Position numbers and translations under genes: made by a program. Shown here one piece after another: positions 42,488-53,100 of a stretch of 64,000 nt of DNA. The notes below the pieces were generated by a model. That model was not told the DNA's origin, did no database searches, and worked only from the letters and a program-made list of their open reading frames with translations. The stretch is from Microbacterium sufflavum (GTDB lineage Bacteria; Actinomycetota; Actinomycetes; Actinomycetales; Microbacteriaceae), in assembly GCF_023101165.1 (NCBI RefSeq), contig NZ_CP078076.1:2356001-2420000 (forward strand). The letters are read 5' to 3'. Position 1 is the stretch's first letter. Each line of letters begins with the position of its first letter.

Positions 42488-43795
42488 TCACAGCCGTCCG
42501 GCGGCCTTGAGCTCCAGGTAGCGGTCGGCGATCCGGGGTGGGAGCGCCTCGGGGTCGGCGGCGATGGCCTCGCCGCCCGCCCGCCGGATCGCGTCGGCCA
42601 CGTTCTCCGCGTCGCGGAGCGTCCGCTCGGCCGCTGCGGCGACGTACACCTCCTCGCGCGAGCCCCTGGCGCGCGCCAGCGCGGCGATCCCGTCGTCGGT
42701 GACCGAGCCGACCAGCACGGTCGTCGCCCGCGACGCGGTCGGGAATGCGCCGAGGAAGCCGCGTGCGGACTCCGCCGCGTCCTGCGCCGTGAGCGCGACG
42801 ATCAGCGAGGGGCGCGTGGTCAGGGTGCGCACCGCCGCGAACGCGCTCTGCCAGTCGGTGTCCACGAGTCGTGCGTGCACGGGGGCCATGGCGTCGGTGA
42901 GCGCGGGAAGGAGCGCGGTACCGTCGACGCCGGTGACCCTGGCCCGGACGACCCGGTCGAACATCAGCAGGTGCACGTGGTCGCCCGCGCGGGAGGCGAG
43001 GGCCGCGAGCAAGAGCGCGGCCTCGAGGCTCGCATCCAGGCGGGTGCCGTCGCCCACGCGGGCCGCTGCCGTGCGACCCGTGTCGACGAGGATGACGACG
43101 TGGCGGTCGCGTTCCGGGCGCCAGGTCCGCAGCATCGTGGTCCCGGCCCTGGCGGTCGCGCGCCAGTCGATCGAGCGCACGTCGTCGCCCCGGACATACT
43201 CGCGCAACGAGTCGAACTCGGTGCCCTGACCGCGCACCTGGATGCTCGTGTTGCCGTCGAGCTCCCGCAGCCGGGCGAGCCGGGAGGGGAGGTGCTTGCG
43301 GGAGCTGAACGCGGGCAGCACGCGGATGGCGCCGCGGACGAGGTGGCGCGCCTGCCGTCCCGCGATGCCGAGGGGCCCGCGCGAGCGGATCACGACGAAC
43401 TCGCTCACCAGCTCGCCGCGACGGCGAGGATGCAGCGGCAGCTCGACCCGTCCGCGCTCACCCGACGCGATGCGCAGGCGCTGGCGTTCCAGGGGCGCAC
43501 CGGCGGTGGGCTGCCAGGCGTCGCGGATCACGGCGTCGAGCGTCCGCGTTCCGTGGTTGTGCAGGGCCACGCTGACCGGCACGGGTTCGCCGAGGCGCGC
43601 CCGCGCGGGCAGCCGGCGGGTGACGGTCACCGCGCGGGGACTCGCCGCCCGCACCACGTCGAACACCACGAGCAGGGCGCACAGCGCGAGCCAGCCTCCG
43701 AGCACGGCGTACGGCGGCACCCCCGCGAGACCGGTCAGGACCAGCGGGACGATGCCGACGGCGAGGGCGACGGCGAGGCGTCCGGTGACGAACAC
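42488..43795 (-). CDS. DUF58 domain protein with VWA-like fold
   Basis: 435 residues from a GTG that abuts the moxR stop with no spacer. Two membrane helices near 5-50 anchor it. A beta-rich region follows, then the DUF58 signature FDSLREYVRGDDVRSIDW near 207-224 leading into a VWA-like domain (HVVILVDTG near 248 as an altered MIDAS start, then the alternating fold). DUF58 proteins pair with MoxR ATPases, which are thought to act as chaperones for metal or complex assembly. It is the last gene of the minus-strand operon and converges with the SpoIIM-like gene after 13 bp. Confidence 0.9.
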   Translation of the reverse strand: MFVTGRLAVALAVGIVPLVLTGLAGVPPYAVLGGWLALCALLVVFDVVRAASPRAVTVTRRLPARARLGEPVPVSVALHNHGTRTLDAVIRDAWQPTAGAPLERQRLRIASGERGRVELPLHPRRRGELVSEFVVIRSRGPLGIAGRQARHLVRGAIRVLPAFSSRKHLPSRLARLRELDGNTSIQVRGQGTEFDSLREYVRGDDVRSIDWRATARAGTTMLRTWRPERDRHVVILVDTGRTAAARVGDGTRLDASLEAALLLAALASRAGDHVHLLMFDRVVRARVTGVDGTALLPALTDAMAPVHARLVDTDWQSAFAAVRTLTTRPSLIVALTAQDAAESARGFLGAFPTASRATTVLVGSVTDDGIAALARARGSREEVYVAAAAERTLRDAENVADAIRRAGGEAIAADPEALPPRIADRYLELKAAGRL

Positions 43796-44767
<972 letters not shown>

Positions 44768-44819
44768 GGGGTCTCCTCGGATTCCGGGGTGAGCGGGGGT
44801 CGGTCGGGGCGGCGGGGCG

Positions 44820-46007
44820 TCATCCGTCGTCGCTCCGCGCGGTGCGGGCCGTGTCCTCGACGGCGGTCTCGAGCTCGTCGAGCTGGCGCGCGAGGGCGAT
44901 CAGGGTGGCGTCGTCGGCGGGTGGCGCTCCGGCGAGCAGCGCCTGCAGGGTGCCGCGGGGGATCCGCAGCCGGTCGGCGGCGGCGTCGGCGACCTCGTCG
45001 GCTCCGGCCTGGACGGCGAGCCCGAGCCGGACGGCGAGCCGTCGGCGGGTCCCTTCGCGCAGCGCTTCGGCCGCGTGCGGGGCGTCGGCGGCCTTGGCGG
45101 TGAGCCGGGCGCGTCCGAGCATCGTCTCCGAGGCCCGGACGGTGACCGGCAGCGTCTCGGCGACGAGCGGGCCGAAGCGCCGCCCTCTCGCCACCGCCAC
45201 CGCGAGCCCGGCGGCGAGGAGCAGGAGGATGGCCGGGGTGACCCAGTCCGGCGTGAGGCTGCCGAGCGTGTCCGGTGCGGCGGTGCCCTCGACGTCGGAG
45301 TCCTGGAAGGAGGGGACGTACCAGACGAGGCGGTCGGACTGGCCGAGCAGCGCGAGGCCGAGGGCGGCGTTGCCGTTCTCGGCGAGGAAGGCGTTGCTGA
45401 ACAGCTTGGTGCCGTCGACGATCGTGCGACGGTTGCCGTCGCGGTCGTCCACGAGCACGGCCGCGCCGCTGTCGTCGCCGAAGCAGGCGTCGACGCCGCT
45501 CGCGGGCGAGAACAGGCGGTCGGGCCGGATCGTGCCCACTTCGGCGAACTCGGGCACGGCGCAGTCGGCCGCGGCGGTGGAGACGCTGCCCGGCGCGGGC
45601 TCGCCGATCCGCAGTTCCCCGAGCAGGTGCGTGCCGGTGGAGAGGAAGACCACGCGTGCGGCCGGCGCGATGAGGTCGGCGATCGCGTCGTCGCTCAGGG
45701 TGTACGGGTTGGTCATGGCCAGCGTGGCATCGTCGTCCAGTGCCGCGCGGACCTCGGCGCGGCTGCGGGCGACCTCGACCTCGACGCCCCGGTCGCGGAG
45801 GATCTCGGCGAGGGCGAGCGCTCCCGTGTCGCTGCGGCTCTCGGGGTCGAGGGCACCGCGAGCGCCGGGGCTGCTGGCGGCGAACTGCGAGGCGGCATAG
45901 GCCACGACGAGTACGAGGATGCCGATGAGCGCCCAGCCCACGATCGCGCCCGTGCGGCGAGGGCGCCGCTCGGCCGTCGTGGCGTCCTGCGGGGTGACGA
46001 GGGTCAT
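44820..46007 (-). CDS. DUF4350 domain membrane protein
   Basis: 395 residues. One membrane helix at about 23-44, an extracytoplasmic DUF4350 domain (about 50-260; LRDRGVEVEVARSRAEV and MTNPYTLSDDAIADLI are recognisable), a second helix near 278-296, and a cytoplasmic helical tail with Arg and Ala. DUF4350 resembles the glutamine-amidotransferase-like fold without the catalytic cysteine; function unknown. The ATG overlaps the previous stop by 4 bp (ATGA); moxR follows after 52 bp, within the same operon. Confidence 0.85.
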   Translation of the reverse strand: MTLVTPQDATTAERRPRRTGAIVGWALIGILVLVVAYAASQFAASSPGARGALDPESRSDTGALALAEILRDRGVEVEVARSRAEVRAALDDDATLAMTNPYTLSDDAIADLIAPAARVVFLSTGTHLLGELRIGEPAPGSVSTAAADCAVPEFAEVGTIRPDRLFSPASGVDACFGDDSGAAVLVDDRDGNRRTIVDGTKLFSNAFLAENGNAALGLALLGQSDRLVWYVPSFQDSDVEGTAAPDTLGSLTPDWVTPAILLLLAAGLAVAVARGRRFGPLVAETLPVTVRASETMLGRARLTAKAADAPHAAEALREGTRRRLAVRLGLAVQAGADEVADAAADRLRIPRGTLQALLAGAPPADDATLIALARQLDELETAVEDTARTARSDDG

Positions 46008-46645
46008 GCGGGTACCGCCTCCGGTCGCCGCGCGCGCAGGCGGTCGTCGGTCGCGGCGAGCTCGCGGTAGGTCTCCTCGGAGGCGGGGTGGCGCAGGTAG
46101 CGCACATCGTCGAAGGCGGCGGCGGCGCGGCGCATCGCGTCGGACTCCTCGGTGAACACGAGGCTCGCCGATCGTGCGATGGCCTGCGCGGTCGCGCCGG
46201 GCGCGGGGTCGATGAGGTCGCGTTCGAGGAGGCTGCGCGCGATGGCCCGGTAGCGCAGCACCACGGCCGTGTCCCAGTCGCCGTCGCGCGCGCTGCGCTC
46301 GGCATCCGTGCGCAGCTGCGCGGCGGTGCGGTCGTCGTCGGCGCCCAGCAGGTGCGCGTGGCCGCGACGTACCGCGCGGGACCGCCGGGGGCGCCCCCAC
46401 ACGAGCAGGGCCGTGATCAGGGCGGCGGCGATCAGCAGGACCACGGCGATGAGTGCGACGGGGCCGACGCTCTGACCGTTGCCGGAGCTGAACAGATCGG
46501 CGAGGAACCGTCCGACGTCGCGGGCGAGCAGATCGAACCAGGTCGGCTTGGCGTCGGCGTAGCGCGGGTTGGCGAGCTCCTCCTCGGCCCACCGGCGCGC
46601 TTCATCGCCGTCGGGGATGAAGACCTCGTCGAACCGGAGCATCAT
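46004..46645 (-). CDS. DUF4129 domain protein
   Basis: 213 residues. An N-terminal stretch (1-50, ARRWAEEELANPRYADAKP) precedes one membrane helix (about 61-83), and the DUF4129 domain (about 110-205) has the typical WDTAVVLRYRAIARSLLERD motif. Many DUF4129 proteins carry a transglutaminase domain; this one has only the membrane and DUF4129 parts. Start and stop overlap both neighbours by 4 bp, so it is translationally coupled within the operon. Two adjacent ATG codons open the gene; the first is used here. Confidence 0.88.
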   Translation of the reverse strand: MMLRFDEVFIPDGDEARRWAEEELANPRYADAKPTWFDLLARDVGRFLADLFSSGNGQSVGPVALIAVVLLIAAALITALLVWGRPRRSRAVRRGHAHLLGADDDRTAAQLRTDAERSARDGDWDTAVVLRYRAIARSLLERDLIDPAPGATAQAIARSASLVFTEESDAMRRAAAAFDDVRYLRHPASEETYRELAATDDRLRARRPEAVPA

Positions 46646-48051
46646 GCGGAGCGGTCACCGCCACCGGGAGCCGTGCCGTCGCCATCGGGCGCGGGAGCGG
46701 GCGTCGCCGGAGCCGCGGGACGCGGGGCCGGGGCGGGCGGGGGCGCGGGGGCGAAGGCCGGCGCGGGTGCCGGCGGGTACGCGGGTGCCGGCGGGAACCC
46801 GGGCACGGGCTGAGACGCGGGCGCGGGTGCCGGCGGGTACGCGGGGGAGGGCGCGCCGCCGAACCCCGGGGTCGTTCCGGCCGGCGGCGGACCGTAGGGA
46901 TACGGCTGCGGCGCGGCCTGGGGGTACCCGTACCCTTGCGTCATCATCACGTGCTCCGGAACCTGACGCGGCGGCGGGGCGGAGGTGACGGCGCGGGCGG
47001 TGTCCACCACGAACGGGTCGCCGAGCTGATCCTCACTCGCACCGAGGTCGAGGCGCTCCACATAGGAGAGGAGCGTCTGGTCCAGGCCCTCGTAGCGCAT
47101 GCGGCAGTCGAGGTAGACCAGCACACCGCCCGTGCTCTGCACCACGATCGTGATCGCCTGCAGGATCAGCAGCAGCACCTGCGGGGCGAGGAGGGCGAAG
47201 ACGTAGCCGATCACCGCACTCGGCTCGCTGGCGCCGGTCGGCGCGATCACGGTTCCGAGGAACGACGACACCAGCGCCGTGGGGATGCTCACCACCTGCA
47301 TCGCCAGCCCCATGATGAGGCTGATCAGGAACGTCACTCCGAACGCGACCCAGAACCGGCCGCGCGTCAGACGCCACGACCGCACGAACGCGTCGCGGAA
47401 GCGCGCGCGCTCCAGTACCAGGATCGACGGGACGAGAAGCAGCTTGGTGGTCAGCCAGATGGTCAGGGGGATCGCGGCGATCGCCAGCAGGACCACCACG
47501 ATGATCACGATGCCGATCAGCTCCGGCGTGCCGCCCAGACCGCCGGCGGTGAGTGCGCCGATGATGGCGACGACGATCGCGATGCCGCCGAACATCGCGA
47601 GCACCGAGAGCGATGCGAAGCCGGCGAGCCGCCAGAACGCGGGGAGCATGCGGCGCCAGAGCATGCGCAGCGAGGCCTTCCGCCCCACGGCGGCGTACCC
47701 GATGTCGGCGGCCACCACGCCCTGCATCATCGCGGTGAAGGCGATCGACGCGAGCCCGACGATCAGCCCGGCGATCACGTTGATGGCGATCGTGCCGGCG
47801 AGCACGGCCTCGAAGTCGGGCGACGAGGGAGACACCGTCTCGAGGCGGGTGAAGGTGGTGAAAAGCACGACACCCATGACACCGGCGGTCGCGATGACGA
47901 CGACGAACTGGATCACGACGGCGAACCCGAACAGCACCCTCGGGTTGTGGCGGAGCGCCGCGAAGGCCTTGCCGAGCAGCATGCCGAACGTCAGCGGATG
48001 AAGGGGGATGATCCCCTTCTTGGGGGCTGGGGTCCACGTCTGGCCGCTCAC
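46642..48051 (-). CDS. Glycerophosphodiester phosphodiesterase membrane-domain-like protein
   Basis: 469 residues from a GTG with an excellent Shine-Dalgarno (GGAGGGAGG, 3 nt away); an ATG 27 bp upstream has a poorer one. Residues about 20-330 hold around eight membrane helices with RSWRLTRGRFWVAFG near 228, resembling the membrane domain seen in front of some GDPD enzymes, but the catalytic domain is absent. The C-terminal 120 residues are low complexity (Pro/Ala/Tyr, repeated PPAPA and YPPAP units) and probably extend into the cytoplasm. First gene of the operon leading to DUF58. Divergent from mtrA by 95 bp. Confidence 0.83.
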   Translation of the reverse strand: MSGQTWTPAPKKGIIPLHPLTFGMLLGKAFAALRHNPRVLFGFAVVIQFVVVIATAGVMGVVLFTTFTRLETVSPSSPDFEAVLAGTIAINVIAGLIVGLASIAFTAMMQGVVAADIGYAAVGRKASLRMLWRRMLPAFWRLAGFASLSVLAMFGGIAIVVAIIGALTAGGLGGTPELIGIVIIVVVLLAIAAIPLTIWLTTKLLLVPSILVLERARFRDAFVRSWRLTRGRFWVAFGVTFLISLIMGLAMQVVSIPTALVSSFLGTVIAPTGASEPSAVIGYVFALLAPQVLLLILQAITIVVQSTGGVLVYLDCRMRYEGLDQTLLSYVERLDLGASEDQLGDPFVVDTARAVTSAPPPRQVPEHVMMTQGYGYPQAAPQPYPYGPPPAGTTPGFGGAPSPAYPPAPAPASQPVPGFPPAPAYPPAPAPAFAPAPPPAPAPRPAAPATPAPAPDGDGTAPGGGDRSA

Positions 48052-48133
48052 GGGCCTCCCTCCGTCGTGCGCTCCCATCGTGTCATATCCTCGCGGTGAG
48101 GCGCAGACCTGCGGAGGGCGGTACTCGGTGCCA

Positions 48134-48139
48134 TAAGGT
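48134..48139 (+). promoter_or_regulatory. Candidate leaderless -10 hexamer (TAAGGT) for mtrA
   Basis: TAAGGT ends 7 nt before the ATG at 48147. A GTAAC pentamer at 48138-48142 overlaps its end; that pentamer resembles half of the direct repeat bound by MtrA, so self-control is possible. Confidence 0.45.
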
Positions 48140-48146
48140 AACAGTT

Positions 48147-48827
48147 ATGACCTCACGCATCCTCGTGGTCGACGACGACACGGCGCTCGCCGAGATGATC
48201 GGCATCGTGCTGCGCACGGAGGGCTTCGAGCCGGTCTTCTGCGCGGACGGCGCGCGCGCGGTCGACGAGTGGCGCGCACAGCGTCCCGACCTGGTGCTGC
48301 TGGACCTCATGCTCCCCGGCATGGACGGCATCGAGATCTGCACGCGGATCCGGGCGGAGTCCGGGGTGCCGATCATCATGCTCACGGCGCGCAGCGACAC
48401 CGCGGACGTGGTGCGTGGCCTCGAAGTGGGCGCAGACGACTACATGGTCAAGCCGTTCAACCCGAAGGAACTGGTCGCCCGCATCCGCACCCGGCTGCGC
48501 CCGACCCCGCAGACCACCAGCGAACAGCTGCGCATCGGAGACCTCACGGTCGACGTCGACGCGCACGAGGTCCGCCGGGGCACCACGCCCATCGCCCTGA
48601 CGCCGCTGGAGTTCCAGCTGCTCGTGGCCCTCGCCTCCAAGCCGCAGCAGGTGTTCTCGCGCGAGATGCTGCTCGAGCAGGTGTGGGGCTACCACTACAA
48701 GGCCGACACCAGACTGGTGAACGTGCACGTGCAGCGGCTGCGCGCGAAGGTCGAGCTCGACCCGGACAACCCGAAGATCGTGATGACCGTGCGCGGTGTG
48801 GGCTACCGCGCCGGCAGCGTCGCCTAG
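48147..48827 (+). CDS. mtrA: DNA-binding response regulator MtrA
   Basis: 226 residues. OmpR/PhoB layout: a receiver domain with phosphoacceptor D53 (LLDLMLP), the acidic pocket at D10-D11, T80 and K102 (VKPFNP), then a winged-helix domain ending in VNVHVQRLRAKVE and VRGVGYRAG. It partners the MtrB kinase, whose gene starts 8 bp later, and LpqB. In actinobacteria MtrA governs cell wall, division and osmotic response genes. The ATG follows a leaderless-type -10. Confidence 0.97.
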   Translation: MTSRILVVDDDTALAEMIGIVLRTEGFEPVFCADGARAVDEWRAQRPDLVLLDLMLPGMDGIEICTRIRAESGVPIIMLTARSDTADVVRGLEVGADDYMVKPFNPKELVARIRTRLRPTPQTTSEQLRIGDLTVDVDAHEVRRGTTPIALTPLEFQLLVALASKPQQVFSREMLLEQVWGYHYKADTRLVNVHVQRLRAKVELDPDNPKIVMTVRGVGYRAGSVA

Positions 48828-48834
48828 GCGCACG

Positions 48835-50514
48835 ATGGCCGCGACGACAGCGACCACGGCCGTCGCTGTGCTGCGCGACTGGCGTGGCTGGCCGGCCGTG
48901 ATCTCGGCGCTGTGGCGGCGGTCGCTGCGGTTCCGCACCCTGGCGATCACCCTGGTCGCGACCTCGCTGGCGATCTTCATCACGTGCGTCACCATGGCGC
49001 TCGTGATCCAGAACGACCTGTTCGTCTCCCGCAAGAACGTCGCCCTGGAGGACGCGCGCCGCGCGGTCGACCAGGCGCAGAGCATCCTCGACGTGGCCGA
49101 GGTGGGCGACGACCCCGCGGCGCTCACCGACCTGTGGAACAGCATCCCCGACACGCTGGCGCGCACGTCCAGCGCCGATCAGCTGGCCGGGTTCAAGATC
49201 GAGGACGAGCCGGGAGGGGTGCGACTGAACGGCTTCACGGCCGGCCTCACCGCCAACCTCCTCAGCCCCGAGCTGAAGACGAGGGTGGAGGAGCTCGACT
49301 ACGTCCAGGCGTGGCAGTCGGTCGCGCTGCCGGTCGAGGACGGGGGAGAGGTTCCCGGCATCATCGTGGGGCAGCAGCTCCAGGTGCCGGAGGCCGGCCC
49401 GTTCGCGATCTACTTCGCGTACGACCTGGCCGATGCCGATCAGACGCTGGTGTTCGTGCAGCGCACGCTGTGGATCGCCGGGATCGGCCTGGTGGCGATC
49501 GTCGCCGCGATCTCGTGGATCGTGCTGCGCACGGTGTCGACGCCGATCGTGCAGGCCGCGGAGACCAGCGCGCGCCTCGCCGCGGGCGACCTCGGCGTGC
49601 GGCTGGAGGTGCACGGCGAGGATGAGCTCGCGACCCTCGGCCGGTCGTTCAACGCCATGGCCGACAGCATCGAGGCGCAGATCAAGGAGCTCGGGGAGCT
49701 GTCGATGGTGCAGCAGCGCTTCGTGTCGGACGTCTCCCACGAGCTCCGCACGCCGCTGACGACGATCCGTCTCGCCGCCGACATGCTCAACGACCACCGT
49801 GACGAGTTCGACGCGACCACCGCCAGGGCGACCGAACTGCTGCACGCGCAGGTGCAGCGCTTCGAGACTCTGCTGTCCGACCTGCTGGAGATCAGCCGGT
49901 ACGACGCGGGGTCCGTGCAGCTGGAGCTCGAGGCGACGAGCCTCGCGCACCTCGCGGAAGACGTCATCGAGCAGGTGCGGCCGCTCGCCGACGGCCGCGG
50001 CTCGGAGCTGCGGCTCGTCGCACCGGGCGGCTACTCGCCGGTGGACATGGATCCGCGCCGGGTGCGTCGAGTGCTGCGCAACCTGGTCGGCAACGCGATC
50101 GAGCACGGCGAGGGCCGGCCGATCGTGGTCACCGTCGACAGCAATCAGCACGCGGTGGCGGCGGGTGTACGCGATTTCGGCCTCGGCATGGACCCGGCCG
50201 ACGCCGAGCGCGTGTTCGACCGGTTCTGGCGCGCCGATCCCTCCCGGCAGCGCACGATCGGTGGCACGGGGCTCGGACTGTCGATCGCTTTGGGCGACGC
50301 CACCCTGCACGGCGGTACGCTCGCGGTGTGGTCCGAGTTGGGCGTCGGGTCGAACTTCGTGCTGACCATCCCTCGCCACGACGGTGTTCTCGACGGGCCG
50401 AGCCCGGTCCCGGTGGAGCCCCAGGAACCGTTGGCGGAACTGGGCGATGCGACGCAGCCGATCTCGATCGCGGAGATGTACTCGGAGCTGCTCGAGGGGA
50501 GGGAGGAACCGTGA
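48835..50514 (+). CDS. mtrB: Sensor histidine kinase MtrB
   Basis: 559 residues. Helices at about 35-57 and 220-243 flank an extracytoplasmic sensor domain; HAMP, HisKA with H302 in VSDVSHELRTPLT, and HATPase with NAIEHGEG, FGLGMD and GGTGLGLSIA follow. It phosphorylates MtrA in response to envelope cues. The C-terminal tail after the kinase core (about 520-559) is acidic and proline-rich. Its stop overlaps the lpqB GTG by 4 bp, so the mtrAB-lpqB operon is coupled. Confidence 0.96.
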   Translation: MAATTATTAVAVLRDWRGWPAVISALWRRSLRFRTLAITLVATSLAIFITCVTMALVIQNDLFVSRKNVALEDARRAVDQAQSILDVAEVGDDPAALTDLWNSIPDTLARTSSADQLAGFKIEDEPGGVRLNGFTAGLTANLLSPELKTRVEELDYVQAWQSVALPVEDGGEVPGIIVGQQLQVPEAGPFAIYFAYDLADADQTLVFVQRTLWIAGIGLVAIVAAISWIVLRTVSTPIVQAAETSARLAAGDLGVRLEVHGEDELATLGRSFNAMADSIEAQIKELGELSMVQQRFVSDVSHELRTPLTTIRLAADMLNDHRDEFDATTARATELLHAQVQRFETLLSDLLEISRYDAGSVQLELEATSLAHLAEDVIEQVRPLADGRGSELRLVAPGGYSPVDMDPRRVRRVLRNLVGNAIEHGEGRPIVVTVDSNQHAVAAGVRDFGLGMDPADAERVFDRFWRADPSRQRTIGGTGLGLSIALGDATLHGGTLAVWSELGVGSNFVLTIPRHDGVLDGPSPVPVEPQEPLAELGDATQPISIAEMYSELLEGREEP

Positions 50515-52229
50515 GTGCACGCAGGTCGCGACGTCTCGCGCTCGCCGCCGCCCTGGGCATCGTGGCGCTGCTCCTCCCCGCCTGCGCCGGTCTGCCCACG
50601 AGCGGCGATGTCGCGGTGGGCCTCAAGCTCGGCGAGTCGCCGCAGGATGTGGACGTCCTCCCCGTCGCCTCCGGTCCCATCGCCGGAGCCGGTCCGGAGG
50701 AGATCGTCGAGGGCTTCCTGGAGGCCGGGATCACGACGTCGGACAACTGGGACACGGCGCGCGAGTTCCTCGCCCCGGCGCTGCAGCGCAGCTGGGCACC
50801 GTCGGCGGGCGTGTCGATCGACGTCGGCCCCGAGGCGCGGACGCTGTCGTCCACGGTGCCGGAGGACGAGGTGGAACAGGCGGACACCGCCGAGGTGCAG
50901 GTGCAGCTCGACCTGGTGGCGAGCGTCGACGGGGCGGGTGCCTACAGCGGCGCGCCCGGCGACTCCAGCGTCCCCTTCGCGCTGGAGCGCATGGACGACG
51001 GCGAGTGGCGCATCACCCAGGCGCCCGACGGCATCGTGATCGACGAGGCGCGGTTCCCGAAGGTGTTCGAGGGGTACCCGCTGCAGTGGTTCGACTCCTC
51101 GTGGTCGCGCCTCGTGCCGGACATGCGGTGGTTCCCCCGACGCCAGAGCCCGGCGACGACCGTCACGCAGGCGCTCGTGAGCGGAACGCCGTCGGAGTGG
51201 CTGGACCCGGCCGTGCAGACCGCGTTCCCCGCCGACGTGCAGCTGGCGCAGGACGCGGTGCCGATCACGGGACAGGTGGCTCAGGTCGCTCTGACGCGTC
51301 CGGCGTCCGGACTGGACCAGACCACGCTCGCCCGCATGCGCACGCAGTTGCAGTCCACGCTGAAGGCCGCCGGGGTCAACGTCACGCAGGTGCGCTTCAG
51401 CGTCGACGGCAGGTCCCTCGACGCGGGGGTGGTCGAGCTCGCAGGCACCCCGGCGGACGTCGGGACGCTGGTCCTGCGGAACGGCGAGTTCGGGCGGATC
51501 GTCGGCGACGAGATCTCCCCGATCCCGGACATCAGCGAGCAGATCGTCGCGATCCCGCAGCCGATCCTGGCGATCGACGTCGGCATCGACGACTCCTACG
51601 CGGTCGTGCAGCTCGACGACGGTCACGTGTACCGGGTGGCGAAGTCCGGACGCGATGAGTTGGACGCGCGCGCCGGTCTGGTCGAGCCGTCTCTCGACCC
51701 CTTCGGCTACGCGTGGTCCGTCCCGGAGGGTGATCCCCAGGCGGTGCAGGCCTCGGGGAGTGATGCGGCCCCGCACGCCGTGGCGAACGCCTGGCCGAGC
51801 GCCTCCTCCATCTCCGACCTGCGAGTGTCGGCGGACGGTGCCCGGGTCGCCGCGGTGATCGTGGTCGGCGGGCAGCGGTGGGTCGTGGTGGCGGCGATCG
51901 TGCGCGACTCGGCGGGCGTGCCGACCGAGCTCGGCGACCTCGTGCAGCTGTTCCAGCTCCCGGAGCCGTCCACCGGGCTCGTGTGGCTCGGGCCCGACCG
52001 GCTCGCCGTGCTGGCCTCTCCCAGCAGTCCGCGGCTCGTGCTGCAGACCGTGGGCGGGCCGGGGTCGTCCGAGACGGCGCCGGTCGATGCGATCTCGATC
52101 TCCGGCGCGCGCACGCCCGCGGGTGTGCGGATCCTCGGTGCCGCCGGTCAGTTGTACGCGCACGCGGGATCGGCGTGGCGCGAGGTGACGGAGGGCATCA
52201 CGGTCCTGGCGACCCGGGCGGGGGAGTGA
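50511..52229 (+). CDS. lpqB: Lipoprotein LpqB with GerMN domain
   Basis: 572 residues from a GTG overlapping mtrB. A lipoprotein signal (RRLALAAALGIVALLLPAC) ends in a lipobox with C25 as lipid anchor. A GerMN domain lies near 200-290 and a beta-propeller-like C-terminal domain at 330-572. In actinobacteria LpqB binds the extracytoplasmic part of MtrB and tunes its activity. Order and overlap match the conserved mtrA-mtrB-lpqB operon. Confidence 0.95.
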   Translation: MSARRSRRLALAAALGIVALLLPACAGLPTSGDVAVGLKLGESPQDVDVLPVASGPIAGAGPEEIVEGFLEAGITTSDNWDTAREFLAPALQRSWAPSAGVSIDVGPEARTLSSTVPEDEVEQADTAEVQVQLDLVASVDGAGAYSGAPGDSSVPFALERMDDGEWRITQAPDGIVIDEARFPKVFEGYPLQWFDSSWSRLVPDMRWFPRRQSPATTVTQALVSGTPSEWLDPAVQTAFPADVQLAQDAVPITGQVAQVALTRPASGLDQTTLARMRTQLQSTLKAAGVNVTQVRFSVDGRSLDAGVVELAGTPADVGTLVLRNGEFGRIVGDEISPIPDISEQIVAIPQPILAIDVGIDDSYAVVQLDDGHVYRVAKSGRDELDARAGLVEPSLDPFGYAWSVPEGDPQAVQASGSDAAPHAVANAWPSASSISDLRVSADGARVAAVIVVGGQRWVVVAAIVRDSAGVPTELGDLVQLFQLPEPSTGLVWLGPDRLAVLASPSSPRLVLQTVGGPGSSETAPVDAISISGARTPAGVRILGAAGQLYAHAGSAWREVTEGITVLATRAGE

Positions 52230-52321
52230 CCTCTCCTCCACGGTGACGGATCTCGCGGTGCGGCTCGCGGGTCGTGCTCGCGACGACCGCCGCGGAGCGG
52301 GCCCGGCGACACCATGAAGGC

Positions 52322-52969
52322 ATGCCCGTGCCCTCCGCTCTCCGTTCCGTCGTGCTCGAGGCGGCCGCGCTGCTGCTGTCGGCGGTCTGCGGCGGGTGCG
52401 GCCTGCCCGGCACGCTGCTGTGCGACGTCTGTCGAGCCGAGCTGATCCCGGACCCGCGGGCGGTGCGCACGCCCGAGGGCCGGAACGTCCACGTGGCGCT
52501 GACCTATCAGGGCGTGGCGGCGCGATGCCTGCGCCGCCTCAAAGACGAGGGCGAGACCCTCCTCGCGCGCCCGCTGGGGTCCGCGCTGGCTGCCGTGCTC
52601 GGGCCTGCGGTGAGCCACGGAGTCCTCGTCGTGCCGGTGCCGACGTCGCGCCGTGCGTTCCGGCGCCGCGGCTTCCGGGTGCCCGATCTGCTGGTGCGGC
52701 GGGCCGGGGCGAGCACCACGCGGGCCCTGCGCTGGACCAGGGCGGCGCACGACCAGCGCAGCCTCGGTGCGATGGAGCGGCGCGACAACGTCCGCGCCGC
52801 GATGCGTGCCGTCGCGGACGGGCGCGGCGCGGCGGTCGTCGTGGTGGACGACGTGGTCACCACCGGAGCGACCCTGGACGAGGCCGCGCGGGCGCTCGAG
52901 GAGGCCGGGTATGAGGTGGTCGCGCTGGTCGCGCTCGCCGCCACGCCGACGAACCCGGTATCCGGATGA
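52322..52969 (+). CDS. ComF-family phosphoribosyltransferase-like protein
   Basis: 215 residues from an ATG with GAAGG upstream. An N-terminal zinc ribbon (CGGCGLPGTLLCDVC, about 24-38) is followed by a PRTase domain with VVPVPTSRRAFRRRGF and the PRPP loop VVVVDDVVTTGATL (about 177-190). ComF proteins assist uptake of transforming DNA in competent bacteria, but many genomes keep them without known competence, so the role here is uncertain. It lies between lpqB and hpf, as in mycobacteria. Confidence 0.92.
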   Translation: MPVPSALRSVVLEAAALLLSAVCGGCGLPGTLLCDVCRAELIPDPRAVRTPEGRNVHVALTYQGVAARCLRRLKDEGETLLARPLGSALAAVLGPAVSHGVLVVPVPTSRRAFRRRGFRVPDLLVRRAGASTTRALRWTRAAHDQRSLGAMERRDNVRAAMRAVADGRGAAVVVVDDVVTTGATLDEAARALEEAGYEVVALVALAATPTNPVSG

Positions 52970-53032
52970 GGTTCATCGGAGACTCACCGGAGACACAGGG
53001 CCGACACCCGTGACTTCCGTCGCCGGTCGGAC

Positions 53033-53038
53033 TACGGT
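53033..53038 (+). promoter_or_regulatory. Candidate -10 hexamer (TACGGT) for hpf
   Basis: TACGGT about 60 nt before the hpf ATG. Unlike most units here, hpf has a leader with a strong Shine-Dalgarno (AAGGAGG). Confidence 0.35.
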
Positions 53039-53100
53039 GGGGTGTCACAAGGCGACCACGGTCCGCCCTTGGCCGGGAGGACCGGGACAAGGAGGCAGCA

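Noticed and set aside
46650..46870. Tandem repeat array in the Pro/Ala-coding tail of the GDPD-membrane-like gene
   Set aside because: It is an imperfect low-complexity coding repeat (PPAPA/YPPAP) with no constant unit length, so it is not a separate DNA repeat element.
48052..48078. Upstream ATG start for the GDPD-membrane-like gene
   Set aside because: The GTG at 48051 has a far better Shine-Dalgarno (GGAGGGAGG), and the extra nine residues look like translated leader.
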